Shown here piece by piece: positions 17,402-26,330 of a DNA stretch of 64,000 nt. How positions within the stretch are numbered: the first letter of the stretch is position 1; every line of letters begins with the position of its first letter. The notes under the pieces are model-generated. The model was not told where the DNA came from, searched no databases, and saw nothing but the letters and a program-made list of their open reading frames with translations. Both the position numbers and the translations under genes were made by a program. This DNA is from Paenibacillus kribbensis (lineage in GTDB: Bacteria; Bacillota; Bacilli; Paenibacillales; Paenibacillaceae), in assembly GCF_002240415.1 (NCBI RefSeq), contig NZ_CP020028.1, positions 2,629,501 through 2,693,500 of the forward strand. The letters are read 5' to 3'.

Positions 17402-17440
17402 AAAGGCTGCTTGACCGTGGAAATAAGGTCAGCAGCCTTT
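17402..17440 (-). terminator. Terminator of the MFS gene
   Basis: AAAGGCTGCT-GACC pairs with GGTC-AGCAGCCTTT with one bulge. The T run follows on the minus strand, so it ends the MFS transcript before the ABC operon promoter. Confidence 0.8.
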
Positions 17441-17473
17441 GATTTTGATTTCAGATTACTGTGGGCTTGTCAA

Positions 17474-18946
17474 TTAGTGCATCGGAGCTTGAGCTGCTCC
17501 TTTTTTGACATGAACTCTGCGGATAAAAAAGGCAAGGAATAGCCCGATCACACTGACAATCATGGCAAAGAAAAATGAATGCTGGGACCCGAATACCATG
17601 GCATTCGCCATTTCGTTTACGGATTCAGGCATACTGGATTGGCTCAAATAGCTTTCCATGCCTTTGGAGAGAATGCTTACTGCTATGGCTGTACCAATAG
17701 CACCAGCAACTTGCTGGAGCGTGCTCATAATGGCTGTTCCATCCGGGTAAAGCTCCAGAGGCAGCTGATTTAGACCATTCGTCTGAGCTGGCATCATAAT
17801 CATGGATATCCCGATCATCAGGCAGCAATGAAGCACAATAATGAGTACGATAGCTGATGTCGTCGTAATGCCGGACAGGAAAAACAAAACAGCGACAACG
17901 ATCGCAAGCCCCGGGATGACGAGCCATTTGGGACCGAATTTATCGAACAGGGAGCCCATAATAGGAGACAAGAGACCATTGATAATCCCACCTGGCAGAA
18001 GCACCAAACCTGCTGTCAAAGCGGACAGGGCCAGCCCTTTTTGCAAAAAGAGCGGAAGAATTAACATCGTAGAAAGGATAGTCATCATACACAGGAAGAT
18101 CATCACGACTCCGATGACAAACATCGGATATTTAAAAACACGCAAATTCAGCATAGGCTGCTTCATTTTTAACTGGCGCATCGAAAACAGGATCAACGCG
18201 ATCAGCCCGATGATCACCGGCAGCAGAACAACCGGGCTGGTCCAGCCCTCGCCGCCTTCTCCGGATTTACTGAAACCGAATACGACACCGCCGAAGCCGA
18301 TGGAGGACAATAGAATAGATAAAATGTCAATTTTCGGCTTGGTAATTTTCGAAACATTTTGCATAAATAAAATGCCGAAGATTAACGAGAGTACCAGGAA
18401 CGGAAGGGAGATCCAGAAAATCCAGTGCCAGGACAGATTTTGCAGCACCAGTCCTGCAATGGTAGGTCCAACCGCAGGTGCAAACATAATCACCAATCCG
18501 ATGATTCCCATAGCCGCGCCTCGCTTTTCAGCCGGGAAAATGATCAAGATGGTATTAAACATCAACGGCAACAACAGCGCCGTGCCGACGGCCTGAAGAA
18601 TGCGCGCGATTAATAGCACTGAAAATGTAGGTGCGAGCGCAGCAACAAGACAACCTGCAATAGAAAATAGCAACGATGCAACAAACAGCTGTCTTGTCGT
18701 GAAGGTTTGAAGCAGCAATCCAGATACAGGTACCAAAATACCGAGTGTCAGCAGAAAAGCTGTAGTCAGCCATTGGGCTGTTGCTGTCGTAATGTGCAAA
18801 ATCTGCATTAAATCATTCAGCGCAATGTTCAGCGCCGTCTCACTAAACATTCCGATAAAACCGCTAAGCAGCAGGGCAATCATAATAGGCAGCACCTTGA
18901 ACGTTGTGGGTTCAGAAGGAGCGCTTGTTTGACTCATTGTACTCAT
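17474..18946 (-). CDS. DHA2 family MFS multidrug efflux transporter (EmrB/LmrB type)
   Basis: The 490-residue protein has 14 predicted helices and the DHA2 signatures: ETALNIALNDLMQILHITTATAQWLTTAFLLTLGILVPVSGLL in the first two helices (about residues 20-65) and PALGPTIAGLVLQ-like APAVGPTIAGLVLQNLSWHWIFWI in helix 5 (motif C). It should export toxic compounds using the proton gradient. A GGAGGAAC site precedes the ATG. It is divergent from a TetR gene, with a palindromic operator between them, like the lmrA-lmrB and yxaF-type pairs of Bacillus. Confidence 0.9.
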   Translation of the reverse strand: MSTMSQTSAPSEPTTFKVLPIMIALLLSGFIGMFSETALNIALNDLMQILHITTATAQWLTTAFLLTLGILVPVSGLLLQTFTTRQLFVASLLFSIAGCLVAALAPTFSVLLIARILQAVGTALLLPLMFNTILIIFPAEKRGAAMGIIGLVIMFAPAVGPTIAGLVLQNLSWHWIFWISLPFLVLSLIFGILFMQNVSKITKPKIDILSILLSSIGFGGVVFGFSKSGEGGEGWTSPVVLLPVIIGLIALILFSMRQLKMKQPMLNLRVFKYPMFVIGVVMIFLCMMTILSTMLILPLFLQKGLALSALTAGLVLLPGGIINGLLSPIMGSLFDKFGPKWLVIPGLAIVVAVLFFLSGITTTSAIVLIIVLHCCLMIGISMIMMPAQTNGLNQLPLELYPDGTAIMSTLQQVAGAIGTAIAVSILSKGMESYLSQSSMPESVNEMANAMVFGSQHSFFFAMIVSVIGLFLAFFIRRVHVKKGAAQAPMH

Positions 18947-18986
18947 GTTGTTTTTTGTTCCTCCAATATATTGATGGGTATTGAAT

Positions 18987-19004
18987 TATAACGATCGGTC
19001 TATA
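18987..19004. promoter_or_regulatory. TetR operator between MFS pump and regulator
   Basis: TATAACGATCGGTCTATA resembles the LmrA/YxaF-type site TAGACCGATCGGTCTA. The right half is perfect; the left half differs at two or three positions. It lies in the divergent promoter region. Confidence 0.5.
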
Positions 19005-19074
19005 TATAATAAACATGCTGTTATTTTTTTGTCAAAGTAAAAATTTAAATATTATACAATGAAGGATGCTGTAT

Positions 19075-19644
19075 ATGGCTGCTAAACCCGAATCATATGA
19101 GAATATCGTACAAACCGCGTCGAAGCTCTTTTTTCATCAGGGGTATCACGCTACTGGGCTTAATCAGATTCTTACAGAAAGCGGGTCCCCGAAGGGGTCT
19201 CTATACTATTATTTTCCACGTGGCAAAGAAGAGTTGGCGTTGGAATGTATTAGAAGAGGGAATGAGCTTGTTAAACAAAAATTGAAGAAGGCTCTGGCAG
19301 GAAACGATGATCCCGTACTGGCCATTCAGGAATTTATTCGCGAAACAGCTGTGGACGCAGACCGTAACGGCTTTAGCGGATTCATGCCCTTTGGCTTTTG
19401 GGCTGCTGCAGAAACTTCCTGCATTAGTGAATCTCTTCGCCATGCCTGTGTGAATACGTTTACAGATTGGCAGCATATTTATACGGAACGCCTTCAGGCA
19501 GCAGGCTGGATGGAAGAAAAGGCGCGTAGTTTCGCGGTGCTTATTATTTCCATGTTGGAAGGAGCTTTAATCCTAGCCGTTACTCAACAGAGCAGTGCAC
19601 CCATTTATAATGTAGTGGATTATATTCCACAGCTGATCAAATAA
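19075..19644 (+). CDS. TetR/AcrR family regulator (YxaF/LmrA-like)
   Basis: The ATG at 19075 follows a GAAGGA site (189 residues). The N-terminal helix-turn-helix reads ASKLFFHQGYHATGLNQILTESGSPKGSLYYYF, with the SPKGSLYYYFPxGKEEL sequence typical of the YxaF/LmrA subfamily. The C-terminal ligand domain runs from about residue 75 to the end. It probably represses the divergent MFS pump and itself until a toxic ligand binds. A terminator follows at 19691. Confidence 0.9.
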   Translation: MAAKPESYENIVQTASKLFFHQGYHATGLNQILTESGSPKGSLYYYFPRGKEELALECIRRGNELVKQKLKKALAGNDDPVLAIQEFIRETAVDADRNGFSGFMPFGFWAAAETSCISESLRHACVNTFTDWQHIYTERLQAAGWMEEKARSFAVLIISMLEGALILAVTQQSSAPIYNVVDYIPQLIK

Positions 19645-19690
19645 CCAGAACCTTCAAAATGCTCCGGAATAAACTCGAACAACTGCATTG

Positions 19691-19728
19691 AGAGCCGATT
19701 TTCTTGTTTTGAGAAATCGGCTCTTTTT
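19691..19728 (+). terminator. Terminator after the TetR gene
   Basis: AGAGCCGATTT pairs with AAATCGGCTCT, followed by TTTTT. Confidence 0.85.
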
Positions 19729-19833
19729 ATGTACCCGTGGATAAAATTTTACTCAGATTACCAGCACCAAATGATGAAAAGTATGGTAAAATGGAATGAA
19801 TTTGATTTTGCACGAAAGAGAGGGTGAACACAA

Positions 19834-20085
19834 GTGGCAAAGGCGAAAGTGGCTAAACGGCCTACTCGGGATGAATTTGTGCTGGAGGAAATCGGAAATC
19901 AGCTTGTAGAAGCGCAACAAGAGCAATCCGAAGTTGTATTGACCGTATGGGGGCGTGAAGAAGCAGTCCGCGGACAAATCATCAAAATGGACCCAAGAAC
20001 GGGAAGAGTTCATGTAGAGAATAATGGTGAAACGGATAAGGTTCCTTTTATGGACATTATGAGTGTCAATTACCCGAGAGATTAG
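19834..20085 (+). CDS. YolD-like protein
   Basis: This 83-residue protein matches the YolD-like family in VVLTVWGREEAVRGQIIKMDPRTGRVHVE and the final VPFMDIMSVNY. YolD proteins usually lie beside Y-family DNA polymerase genes and are thought to take part in translesion or SOS responses, but no polymerase gene is adjacent here. The GTG start follows a GAGAGGGTG site. No LexA box was seen. It is transcribed alone, with a terminator directly after it. Confidence 0.8.
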   Translation: MAKAKVAKRPTRDEFVLEEIGNQLVEAQQEQSEVVLTVWGREEAVRGQIIKMDPRTGRVHVENNGETDKVPFMDIMSVNYPRD

Positions 20086-20150
20086 TCAAGCTTACATAGT
20101 TAAGTAGAAGGAAAACCTAAAAAAGTAGCATTTTTCAATCTCTATTTAAA

Positions 20151-20187
20151 AAACAACCGAGTGGTTTGAAGCCATCGGTTGTTTTTG
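20151..20187 (+). terminator. Terminator after the YolD gene
   Basis: AAACAACCGA pairs with TCGGTTGTTT, followed by TTG. Confidence 0.8.
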
Positions 20188-20225
20188 TATATATGCGTAT
20201 GAGAGAGAGGAAGCCTCGTATATGC

Positions 20226-20558
20226 TTATGTGGCCTTTATAGGAGTAGTGTTATTACCACGTGCTTCGGCTTTCTTCAGCACCTTGCGATCAAAAATGAA
20301 AGGCCCGAATGGCAGAAGTGAGGCAATCAAGGCCATAAGCCCTTGCAGTATTGTTATTTTCCGTAAAATCAGCATGACTACAGTCGCAGCCACATAAGCC
20401 ACGAACAGTACCCCATGAATCATCCCCACCCAGCTTACCATTTGCGGCATCCCGGCTGCGTATTTAAGAGGCATGGCGATACATACGAGCAGCAAATATG
20501 AAATTGCTTCAATATTACCGATGAAACCAAAGGTCTTAAATGCATTTCTGAACATCAT
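20226..20558 (-). CDS. DUF3817 domain membrane protein
   Basis: The 110-residue protein has three hydrophobic helices and the DUF3817 pattern: GNIEAISYLLLVCIAMPLKY near the N-terminus, WVGMIHGVLFVAYV in the middle and LLPFGPFIFDRKVL near the end. The family has no assigned function, though it often occurs near redox and transport genes. AGGAGAT-type spacing is seen upstream of the ATG. It is transcribed alone towards the YolD gene. Confidence 0.8.
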   Translation of the reverse strand: MMFRNAFKTFGFIGNIEAISYLLLVCIAMPLKYAAGMPQMVSWVGMIHGVLFVAYVAATVVMLILRKITILQGLMALIASLLPFGPFIFDRKVLKKAEARGNNTTPIKAT

Positions 20559-20658
20559 AAATCTCCTTTCTTTTTATTAATTAAAATTTAATATAACCTA
20601 CAAACCGATGCTATAAAACGGTAAAAAGTTACGATATATCGAATATTTACAGCATATC

Positions 20659-20711
20659 CTAGGGGCTGTCTGAGTTTTCACCTAACATCAAATAAGGTGA
20701 AGCCCTAAACA
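20659..20711. other. Structured hairpin upstream of the FN3 protein gene
   Basis: TAGGGGC at the left pairs with GCCCTA at the right, enclosing TTCACCT/AGGTGAA. It has no T run and matches no riboswitch I know. It lies 60 bases before the start of the large secreted protein, so it could be part of its leader. Confidence 0.35.
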
Positions 20712-20773
20712 TTCTCTATGATAATTCCGATAACATTTAAATGAACATGTAACCATTAAGGAGAGCATTGACC

Positions 20774-22642
20774 ATGAATAAAAAGCGATTGCGCCAATGG
20801 ATGGCTCCGTTCGCAACGGCTACACTGATTTTAAATACGGGATATGGCATCTGGGGAGGAACGGATGCGTTGGCGAGCCAATCTGCTGCTCTGAGTGTTG
20901 CACCAGCGGAGGTAACCAATTTGAATGCGGCTGCGCTAGATACAACAAGGGTGAATTTGTCTTGGACTAACCCGTCGGACATCAATTTTGACCATGTACA
21001 GGTGATCGGTGTCAGTAACGCTGTGTATGTAGACAACATTCGAAGCAACTCTTATACGTTGAGTGGCTTACAGCCGAATACGGCATATACCTTCCGGGTA
21101 AAGACGGTGGATAAAAGTGGGAATGATTCTCCTGGTACTATAATACAGGCCAAAACTGCTTCCGCGGATGCTCCTGTAGATAAGACGCCTCCAGGAGAGG
21201 TTAGCGGGCTGAGCGTGGCGAATTTGGGGTACAACGCTTTTACCGTAAATTACATAATGCCCAAGGATACAGACTTGAGCCAAGCTATTATCTATTTAAA
21301 TGGCAAGGAAATGCAGCGAACTACAGGGACGTCCTATACGTTCAGTGGATTAATTGCGTCCACAAACTATAACGTAACGATCAGGACTATAGACAAATCC
21401 GGCAACATATCTGGAGGCATCAGTATTCCGGTTACGACCTCAGCGCTCACCGTTGATACAGTGCCGGAAGTGACAGGAGCTTCAGTGACATCAGTTAATA
21501 ACTATAGCGTTACTGTTTCCTGGACGAGGCCTAGCGGAATTAGTACGGTCAGTTTATATCGGGACGGAACACTGATCACAGACTCAACAGGCACGTCTTA
21601 CACATTCAATAATCTTTCATCAGGAACGTCGTATTCATTTACGATTAAATCCAAACGAAGCACAGGTGCATTGTCCTCCGGTGTAAGGCTGACGGCTACA
21701 ACGAACAGCACGTCTTCCAATTCGTCGGAAGTTTCCAATCTTGATGTAGATAGCAAGAGTGATACCTGGATCAAAATCACCTACGATATGCCGAGTTCGG
21801 CTGAAAAAGTAAAAATATATGCTGATGGTGACTACAAGGGGACTACATCCTCCGAATCCTATAAAATTACGGGTTTGCGTGAAGGACGCTGGTACGAGAT
21901 TAAGGTCACAACGGTAAATAGCAGTGGTAGAGAGTCCAGCGGGGTAGAGGTGTCGGAACGCACAGATGGTTATTCCTCGTCATCGTCATCGTCCTATTCA
22001 TCGAACTATGAGAAAGCAAGAGATTTGATGCGAATTGCGGAAAACAGTTTGAATGCTTCCGACTGGCGCTCTGCCAGAGACGCAATCAGTGATCTGCCGA
22101 GCGGGACACGTAAAAGCGACCTGCTGGATCGGCTGGAAGCTATTCGCAATCGAGCGATTGGTACCAGTAGTTCATCGTCCGGGACGAGCACTACTACAAC
22201 CACTTCCGGTACAACGCCCTCAAACTCTAACAATGCGGTTTCCTCGTATTCAACTTCGTTCACCCTGACACCGGGAGCTAAAGCAGCTTATGTCGATGGT
22301 CGTGCTACGACGATGGCTCAGGCTCCGCGAATCATAAATGGGGTAACGATGGTCCCGTTGCGCTTTATCAGTGAACGGGTGGGCTATCAGGTAAACTATG
22401 ATAAAGCGACCAAAAAAATCATCATGAATCGCCCTACTGACGGCAAACAAGTGGTGCTTCAAATCAAAAATACGACCCTTGCCGTGTATGAGTTAAACAA
22501 CTCCCGGAATTACTCGACGAACATCACAGCTCCGGTTATTATTAACGGCTACACGCTGGTTCCACTACGAGTGATTAGCGAGCTTTCGGGCTATCAGGTG
22601 AACTATAATAGTGCATCCAAGCAAATTACGATTACAAAATAA
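20774..22642 (+). CDS. Secreted protein with four FN3 domains and a C-terminal copper-amine-oxidase-like stalk domain
   Basis: An AAGGAGA site supports the ATG at 20774 (622 residues). A signal peptide occupies roughly residues 1-35. Four fibronectin-III domains follow: they start at APAEVTNLNA, PGEVSGLSV, VPEVTGASV and SSEVSNLDV. After a Ser-rich linker comes a short helical region (YEKARDLMRIAENSLN) and a Ser/Thr-rich linker. The C-terminal 120 residues are the stalk domain of copper amine oxidase N-terminal type (two MVPLRFISE/LVPLRVISE repeats with GYQVNY). Such proteins sit at the Paenibacillus cell surface. The role is unknown. Confidence 0.85.
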   Translation: MNKKRLRQWMAPFATATLILNTGYGIWGGTDALASQSAALSVAPAEVTNLNAAALDTTRVNLSWTNPSDINFDHVQVIGVSNAVYVDNIRSNSYTLSGLQPNTAYTFRVKTVDKSGNDSPGTIIQAKTASADAPVDKTPPGEVSGLSVANLGYNAFTVNYIMPKDTDLSQAIIYLNGKEMQRTTGTSYTFSGLIASTNYNVTIRTIDKSGNISGGISIPVTTSALTVDTVPEVTGASVTSVNNYSVTVSWTRPSGISTVSLYRDGTLITDSTGTSYTFNNLSSGTSYSFTIKSKRSTGALSSGVRLTATTNSTSSNSSEVSNLDVDSKSDTWIKITYDMPSSAEKVKIYADGDYKGTTSSESYKITGLREGRWYEIKVTTVNSSGRESSGVEVSERTDGYSSSSSSSYSSNYEKARDLMRIAENSLNASDWRSARDAISDLPSGTRKSDLLDRLEAIRNRAIGTSSSSSGTSTTTTTSGTTPSNSNNAVSSYSTSFTLTPGAKAAYVDGRATTMAQAPRIINGVTMVPLRFISERVGYQVNYDKATKKIIMNRPTDGKQVVLQIKNTTLAVYELNNSRNYSTNITAPVIINGYTLVPLRVISELSGYQVNYNSASKQITITK

Positions 22643-22651
22643 TACTTCACC

Positions 22652-22689
22652 AAAAAGAGTTCCATAGTTTTTACTTTGGAACTCTTTTT
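22652..22689. terminator. Terminator of the FN3 gene
   Basis: AAAAAGAGTTCCA pairs with TGGAACTCTTTTT. It can work in both directions for the converging LysR gene. Confidence 0.85.
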
Positions 22690-22724
22690 ATGAGCTTATT
22701 AAAATTATATATTTCCTGGTTAGT

Positions 22725-23618
22725 CTATTTTTGTGAAAAAGCAGAAACGTTCCTAAAGTCGATATAATCAATAAATCGCTTGGCCGCTGGAGATATATAG
22801 CGGTCTTTTCTCCATTTCAATCCTACTTCCCATTCCCAGCCTTCCTCCTGAATCGGAACCCATACAAGTCCATCAAGCATTAAGCCGAAGGTTTTGGGAA
22901 GCACCGATACCCCAAGCCCGGCTTTAATAAACCCCGCCACTGTGGGCAAATCTTCTGCATCAAAAGTGGAACTCAGCATAAAACCTGTATTTTCGAAGCG
23001 GGACGTTATGGTGGCTTTGAGCCCGCAATTGTTCTTGAGACCAACAAAGGGTTCACCGGATAAATCAAACAAACTTAAAGAGGATCGGTTGGCGAAAGGA
23101 TGCTGATCAGAAACGACAATATACAAAGGCGTTTTCTGTATAACAATCCATTCATGATTGTCTATGGTGGACTCTCTTGAAGTAATCATCAAATCGGAAT
23201 GGCCTTTATCAAAATGCTCGTTGATGTCGCCAAGGTTGCCTTGTGTCAAATCAAAACGCACATTCGGATTGGTGATCTGATAATCCCTGATTAAAGCTGG
23301 AACCAGATCAATACCCAAAATGTTCAAATAAGAAATGTGTATGACACCATGATCGGGATTGGATAATTCTTCAATCTCCTGTTTTCCCTTTTCAAGATTA
23401 TTCAGGGCTTCCTCGACCCATTTGCTAAATATTCTCCCGTATCGGTTGAGCTCTACATTCCGGCCATTCCGTTCAAATAGAGGAATTCCGAGTTCATTTT
23501 CCAGTTTGGAAATCGCATGACTTAATGCAGGTTGGGTTATGTTAAGCGCCTTTGATGCGCTGGTCATATGTTGAAGACGGGCAACCGTTAAAAAATACTG
23601 CAATTGCGTAAGCTCCAA
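22725..23618 (-). CDS. LysR family transcriptional regulator
   Basis: An AAGAGGTG site lies 6 bases before the TTG at 23618 (297 residues). The N-terminal winged helix reads LTQLQYFLTVARLQHMTSASKALNITQPALSHAISKLENELGIPLFER (residues about 2-50), typical of LysR. The effector domain follows from about residue 90. It is divergent from the DUF1330/SDR pair, which it probably controls. A T-rich imperfect palindrome at 23651-23670 is a plausible binding site. Confidence 0.9.
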   Translation of the reverse strand: MELTQLQYFLTVARLQHMTSASKALNITQPALSHAISKLENELGIPLFERNGRNVELNRYGRIFSKWVEEALNNLEKGKQEIEELSNPDHGVIHISYLNILGIDLVPALIRDYQITNPNVRFDLTQGNLGDINEHFDKGHSDLMITSRESTIDNHEWIVIQKTPLYIVVSDQHPFANRSSLSLFDLSGEPFVGLKNNCGLKATITSRFENTGFMLSSTFDAEDLPTVAGFIKAGLGVSVLPKTFGLMLDGLVWVPIQEEGWEWEVGLKWRKDRYISPAAKRFIDYIDFRNVSAFSQK

Positions 23619-23650
23619 TAGGAACACCTCTTGAATTATGAATAATAATA

Positions 23651-23670
23651 ATAGATTTCATTAAAACTAT
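23651..23670. promoter_or_regulatory. Candidate LysR box
   Basis: ATAGATTTCATTAAAACTAT is an imperfect palindrome (ATAGATTT against AAAACTAT with one mismatch) in the LysR/DUF1330 divergent region, placed as expected for a LysR site. Confidence 0.4.
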
Positions 23671-23755
23671 AAATTAGACAATCAATTCATGTCAAGATTA
23701 CAATAACTTTGGGTTTGGGAGACTTCACAAATAACGAAAGGAGTTGTAATCCAGT

Positions 23756-24073
23756 ATGACGGCCTATGTCATTTTTATACGGGAGAAAACGAATGATCCG
23801 GAAGAACTCAAGCTTTATTCCGCCAAAGCTCCAATCGGCTTGGAAGGGCATCCTGTTACACCATTAGCCGTGTATGGTGTGCATGAAGTTATCGAGGGTC
23901 CTGAAGCTGAAGGAGCTGCGTTGCTGGAGTTCCCTAGTTTTGAGGAAGCAAAAGCTTGGTATTATAGTCCCGCCTATCAGGATGCTGTGCAGCACCGATT
24001 GAAGGGCGGAACCTATCGTGGAATGATTATTGAAGGAATTCCGAAAGAGGAGAAGGGCGTTTTTTTTGAATAA
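23756..24073 (+). CDS. DUF1330 domain protein
   Basis: The 105-residue protein matches DUF1330, a ferredoxin-like alpha/beta-barrel family: FIREKTNDPEELKLYSAKAP, then LEFPSFEEAKAWYYSPAYQDAVQHRLKGG. Members often accompany dehydrogenases and are taken to bind small aromatic or keto compounds; no activity is established for most. An AAAGGAG site precedes the ATG. It is 19 bases from the SDR gene and surely shares its transcript. Confidence 0.85.
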   Translation: MTAYVIFIREKTNDPEELKLYSAKAPIGLEGHPVTPLAVYGVHEVIEGPEAEGAALLEFPSFEEAKAWYYSPAYQDAVQHRLKGGTYRGMIIEGIPKEEKGVFFE

Positions 24074-24092
24074 AAGGAGGAAATCAAATTTA

Positions 24093-24887
24093 ATGGCTAT
24101 CACTTATGCAAATCCAATGACTGAATTCGAAGGTAAGAAAGTGCTTGTAACAGGCGGTACTAAAGGGATGGGGGAAAAGATCGCGCAAAGATTTGCGGCG
24201 GCTGGTGCTGCCGTCCTGACGACTGCACGTTCCATTCCGGCTGAGCTTGCTGATCCTAACCTGTTTGTTCAAGCAGACATTTCAACCCTTGAAGGTGTAG
24301 AAACGGTTGTCCAGGCAGTTCAAAAGCGTTTTGGAACCATTGACATCTTAGTCAATAATGTTGGCGGTTCTAATACTCCTCCAGGCGGTGCTCTAGCAGC
24401 AACAGATGAGAACTGGATGGAAACCTTAAATTGGAATTTACTTGCTGCTGTTCGTCTGGATCGTGGATTGCTCCCGTTGATGCTGGACAATGGCAAAGGT
24501 GCAATTGTTCACATTTCATCTATTCAAGGCAAATTGCCACTGTACGAGTCAACTGTACCTTATGCTGCTTCCAAAGCCGCTTTGACTAACTATAGCAAAA
24601 GCTTATCCAAGGAGTTTTCTCCCAAAGGCATCCGTATTAATACCGTATCACCAGGATTTATCCAAACCACTGCTGCTGATGCAATGATGGAGAATATTGC
24701 TAAGGTAACAGGCAGTGTTGAGCGCGCGCTTCAATCCGTAATGGATGCTTTGGGAGGCATTCCGTTAGGCCGTCCCGGTTATCCGGAAGAAGTTGCCGAA
24801 TTGGTAGCATTCTTGGCTTCTGACCGTGCCGGCTCCATTACAGGCGCCAACTATGTCATCGATGGTGGAACGGTTCCTACTGTCTAA
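24093..24887 (+). CDS. Short-chain dehydrogenase/reductase
   Basis: An AAAGGAGG site points to the ATG at 24093 (264 residues). The cofactor loop is TGGTKGMG, the NAG-like motif is NNVGG, the catalytic Ser is in HISSIQG, and YAASK holds the Tyr-Lys pair. The C-terminal region (LGRPGYPEEVAELVAFLASDRAGSITGANYVIDGG) is that of classical SDRs. It probably reduces a keto compound with NAD(P)H. Together with DUF1330 and LysR it forms a small inducible metabolic unit; the inducer is unknown. Confidence 0.9.
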   Translation: MAITYANPMTEFEGKKVLVTGGTKGMGEKIAQRFAAAGAAVLTTARSIPAELADPNLFVQADISTLEGVETVVQAVQKRFGTIDILVNNVGGSNTPPGGALAATDENWMETLNWNLLAAVRLDRGLLPLMLDNGKGAIVHISSIQGKLPLYESTVPYAASKAALTNYSKSLSKEFSPKGIRINTVSPGFIQTTAADAMMENIAKVTGSVERALQSVMDALGGIPLGRPGYPEEVAELVAFLASDRAGSITGANYVIDGGTVPTV

Positions 24888-24923
24888 GGCTTAAATGTAG
24901 CCGATTATATCTGGTTCCTGGGT

Positions 24924-24961
24924 AAATTCCGATCATGTCGATATTCGACTGATCGGAATTT
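24924..24961. terminator. Long hairpin between SDR and the LanK kinase
   Basis: AAATTCCGATCA pairs with TGATCGGAATTT, and GTCGA pairs with TCGAC inside it, with one bulged base. It overlaps the last bases of the kinase gene on the other strand and separates the two converging units. Confidence 0.7.
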
Positions 24962-26330
24962 CGATACTTACCTGCCCGCCTCCCGTCTGAGTGGAGTTAG
25001 CGATGTGCAGCGTTCCGCCATGCAGGTTGACGATAGATTTGGTAATGTACAGCCCCATTCCGTAATGTCCATTTAATCTTCTGGACGAATCGCCCATATA
25101 AAATTGTTCAGCTGCCTGTTTGAGTGCTTCCGAGGAGAAGCCCGGGCCCTCATCTATGACGGTGAAGCGGATAGAGTGTTTTACTGTCTCTACGATCAGT
25201 CGAATCTCGCTATGCTCCGACGCTTGGTCTACTGCGTTGGAGGTCACATTCATGATGGCTCGCTCAAGCAGAACCGGGTCAGCGTACAGCGTGTCAGGAA
25301 GGTTGTATACATCGAACACTACGGATATTTTTTTGGCGGCAGTCAAGGCTAGTACCTGATCTTTCACTTTAGTTAAATAGTACTCAGTATCTATCGTTTC
25401 CGCTTGCAGGTTCACTGCTGTTTCCGCCTTTGTAATTTCAATGAGCGTCTTGATATACTGGTCCATCTGTCTGGTGCTCTCCGCTATATAAGCGGTATAC
25501 TCCTTTTGCTCCTCGGATTGCTCGGTTTCGGACAGTAGATCTACGTTCCCGCGAACGATGGTGAGCGGTGTTTTGACATCGTGTGCCAGAGCACTGATTT
25601 GCTCACGACGGCTTTTTTCAAGGTCCCACTGCTTCTGCAGTGAGGCCTTTAGTGTTTCTTTCATCCTATCCATGGAATGAAGCAGCTGATCGATCTCCGT
25701 AACGCCACTGAGCTTAATGGAGAAGTCCAGATCCTGTGCTTGGATTTGCTGTGCAGCTTGCTGCAGTCCGCTCATTTTGCGCCCCAGTTTTCGCCCGAAG
25801 GAGGAAGCCAGTAGGGCAACTCCCACCAGAAAGGTGATGCAAAATACAGCAAAAAAGGACAACTCCGCGTTTGGCATATATTGGCGCAGGATAGGGGGTT
25901 CAAACTGTGCCGCGATCGAGTAGCGCATCACGGTAATCTTATTATGATGTGGGACTCTTACATAGTTGTAGGGGAACTGATAAGTCGTATCACTATGCTG
26001 CGTAAGGTTCCAGGCGGCTTTCGCCTGTTTTTCAGTAAGATCCCCCTCCATAAGGCTACCGTCTGAAGTGAATAACGCGTAGTTATACAGTGTCTGCTTG
26101 AAGTCCGGCTGAAGGGGCTTGCCCGCTTCAAGGATGGTCTTGGCTTCCAGTACCTGCTTCTCCGCATAGTTCGCTGGAAGAAGGGCACCATTAGACATCA
26201 GGACATAGAAGATGAGGACCAGGAACAGGGCGAGTGCAATCGTCCCGATACAGAATATAGCTAAATAACCGAGGAAAATAGTCCGCAGTTTGGTCGACTT
26301 TCGTTTTTGCTGTACTTTGATTATTTCCAT
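24933..26330 (-). CDS. Sensor histidine kinase of a lantibiotic-type two-component system (LanK/SpaK-like)
   Basis: The ATG at 26330 overlaps the response regulator stop by 10 bases, giving 465 residues. Two hydrophobic segments (about residues 15-45 and 150-170) bracket an extracellular sensor. A HAMP linker follows, then the H-box SALAHDVKTPLTIVRGNVDLL and the N, G1 and G2 boxes (NVTSNAVDQA, DEGPGFS, YGMGLYITKSIVNLHGG). It should sense an extracellular peptide or cell-wall stress and phosphorylate the partner regulator. Its linkage to LanFEG genes is the basis for the name. Confidence 0.88.
   Translation of the reverse strand: MEIIKVQQKRKSTKLRTIFLGYLAIFCIGTIALALFLVLIFYVLMSNGALLPANYAEKQVLEAKTILEAGKPLQPDFKQTLYNYALFTSDGSLMEGDLTEKQAKAAWNLTQHSDTTYQFPYNYVRVPHHNKITVMRYSIAAQFEPPILRQYMPNAELSFFAVFCITFLVGVALLASSFGRKLGRKMSGLQQAAQQIQAQDLDFSIKLSGVTEIDQLLHSMDRMKETLKASLQKQWDLEKSRREQISALAHDVKTPLTIVRGNVDLLSETEQSEEQKEYTAYIAESTRQMDQYIKTLIEITKAETAVNLQAETIDTEYYLTKVKDQVLALTAAKKISVVFDVYNLPDTLYADPVLLERAIMNVTSNAVDQASEHSEIRLIVETVKHSIRFTVIDEGPGFSSEALKQAAEQFYMGDSSRRLNGHYGMGLYITKSIVNLHGGTLHIANSTQTGGGQVSIEIPISRIST

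Noticed and set aside
17474..18946. MFS transporter as the metallophore exporter of the Zur-linked operon
   Set aside because: It is separated from that operon by its own terminator and is divergent from its own TetR regulator, so it is better explained as a drug pump.
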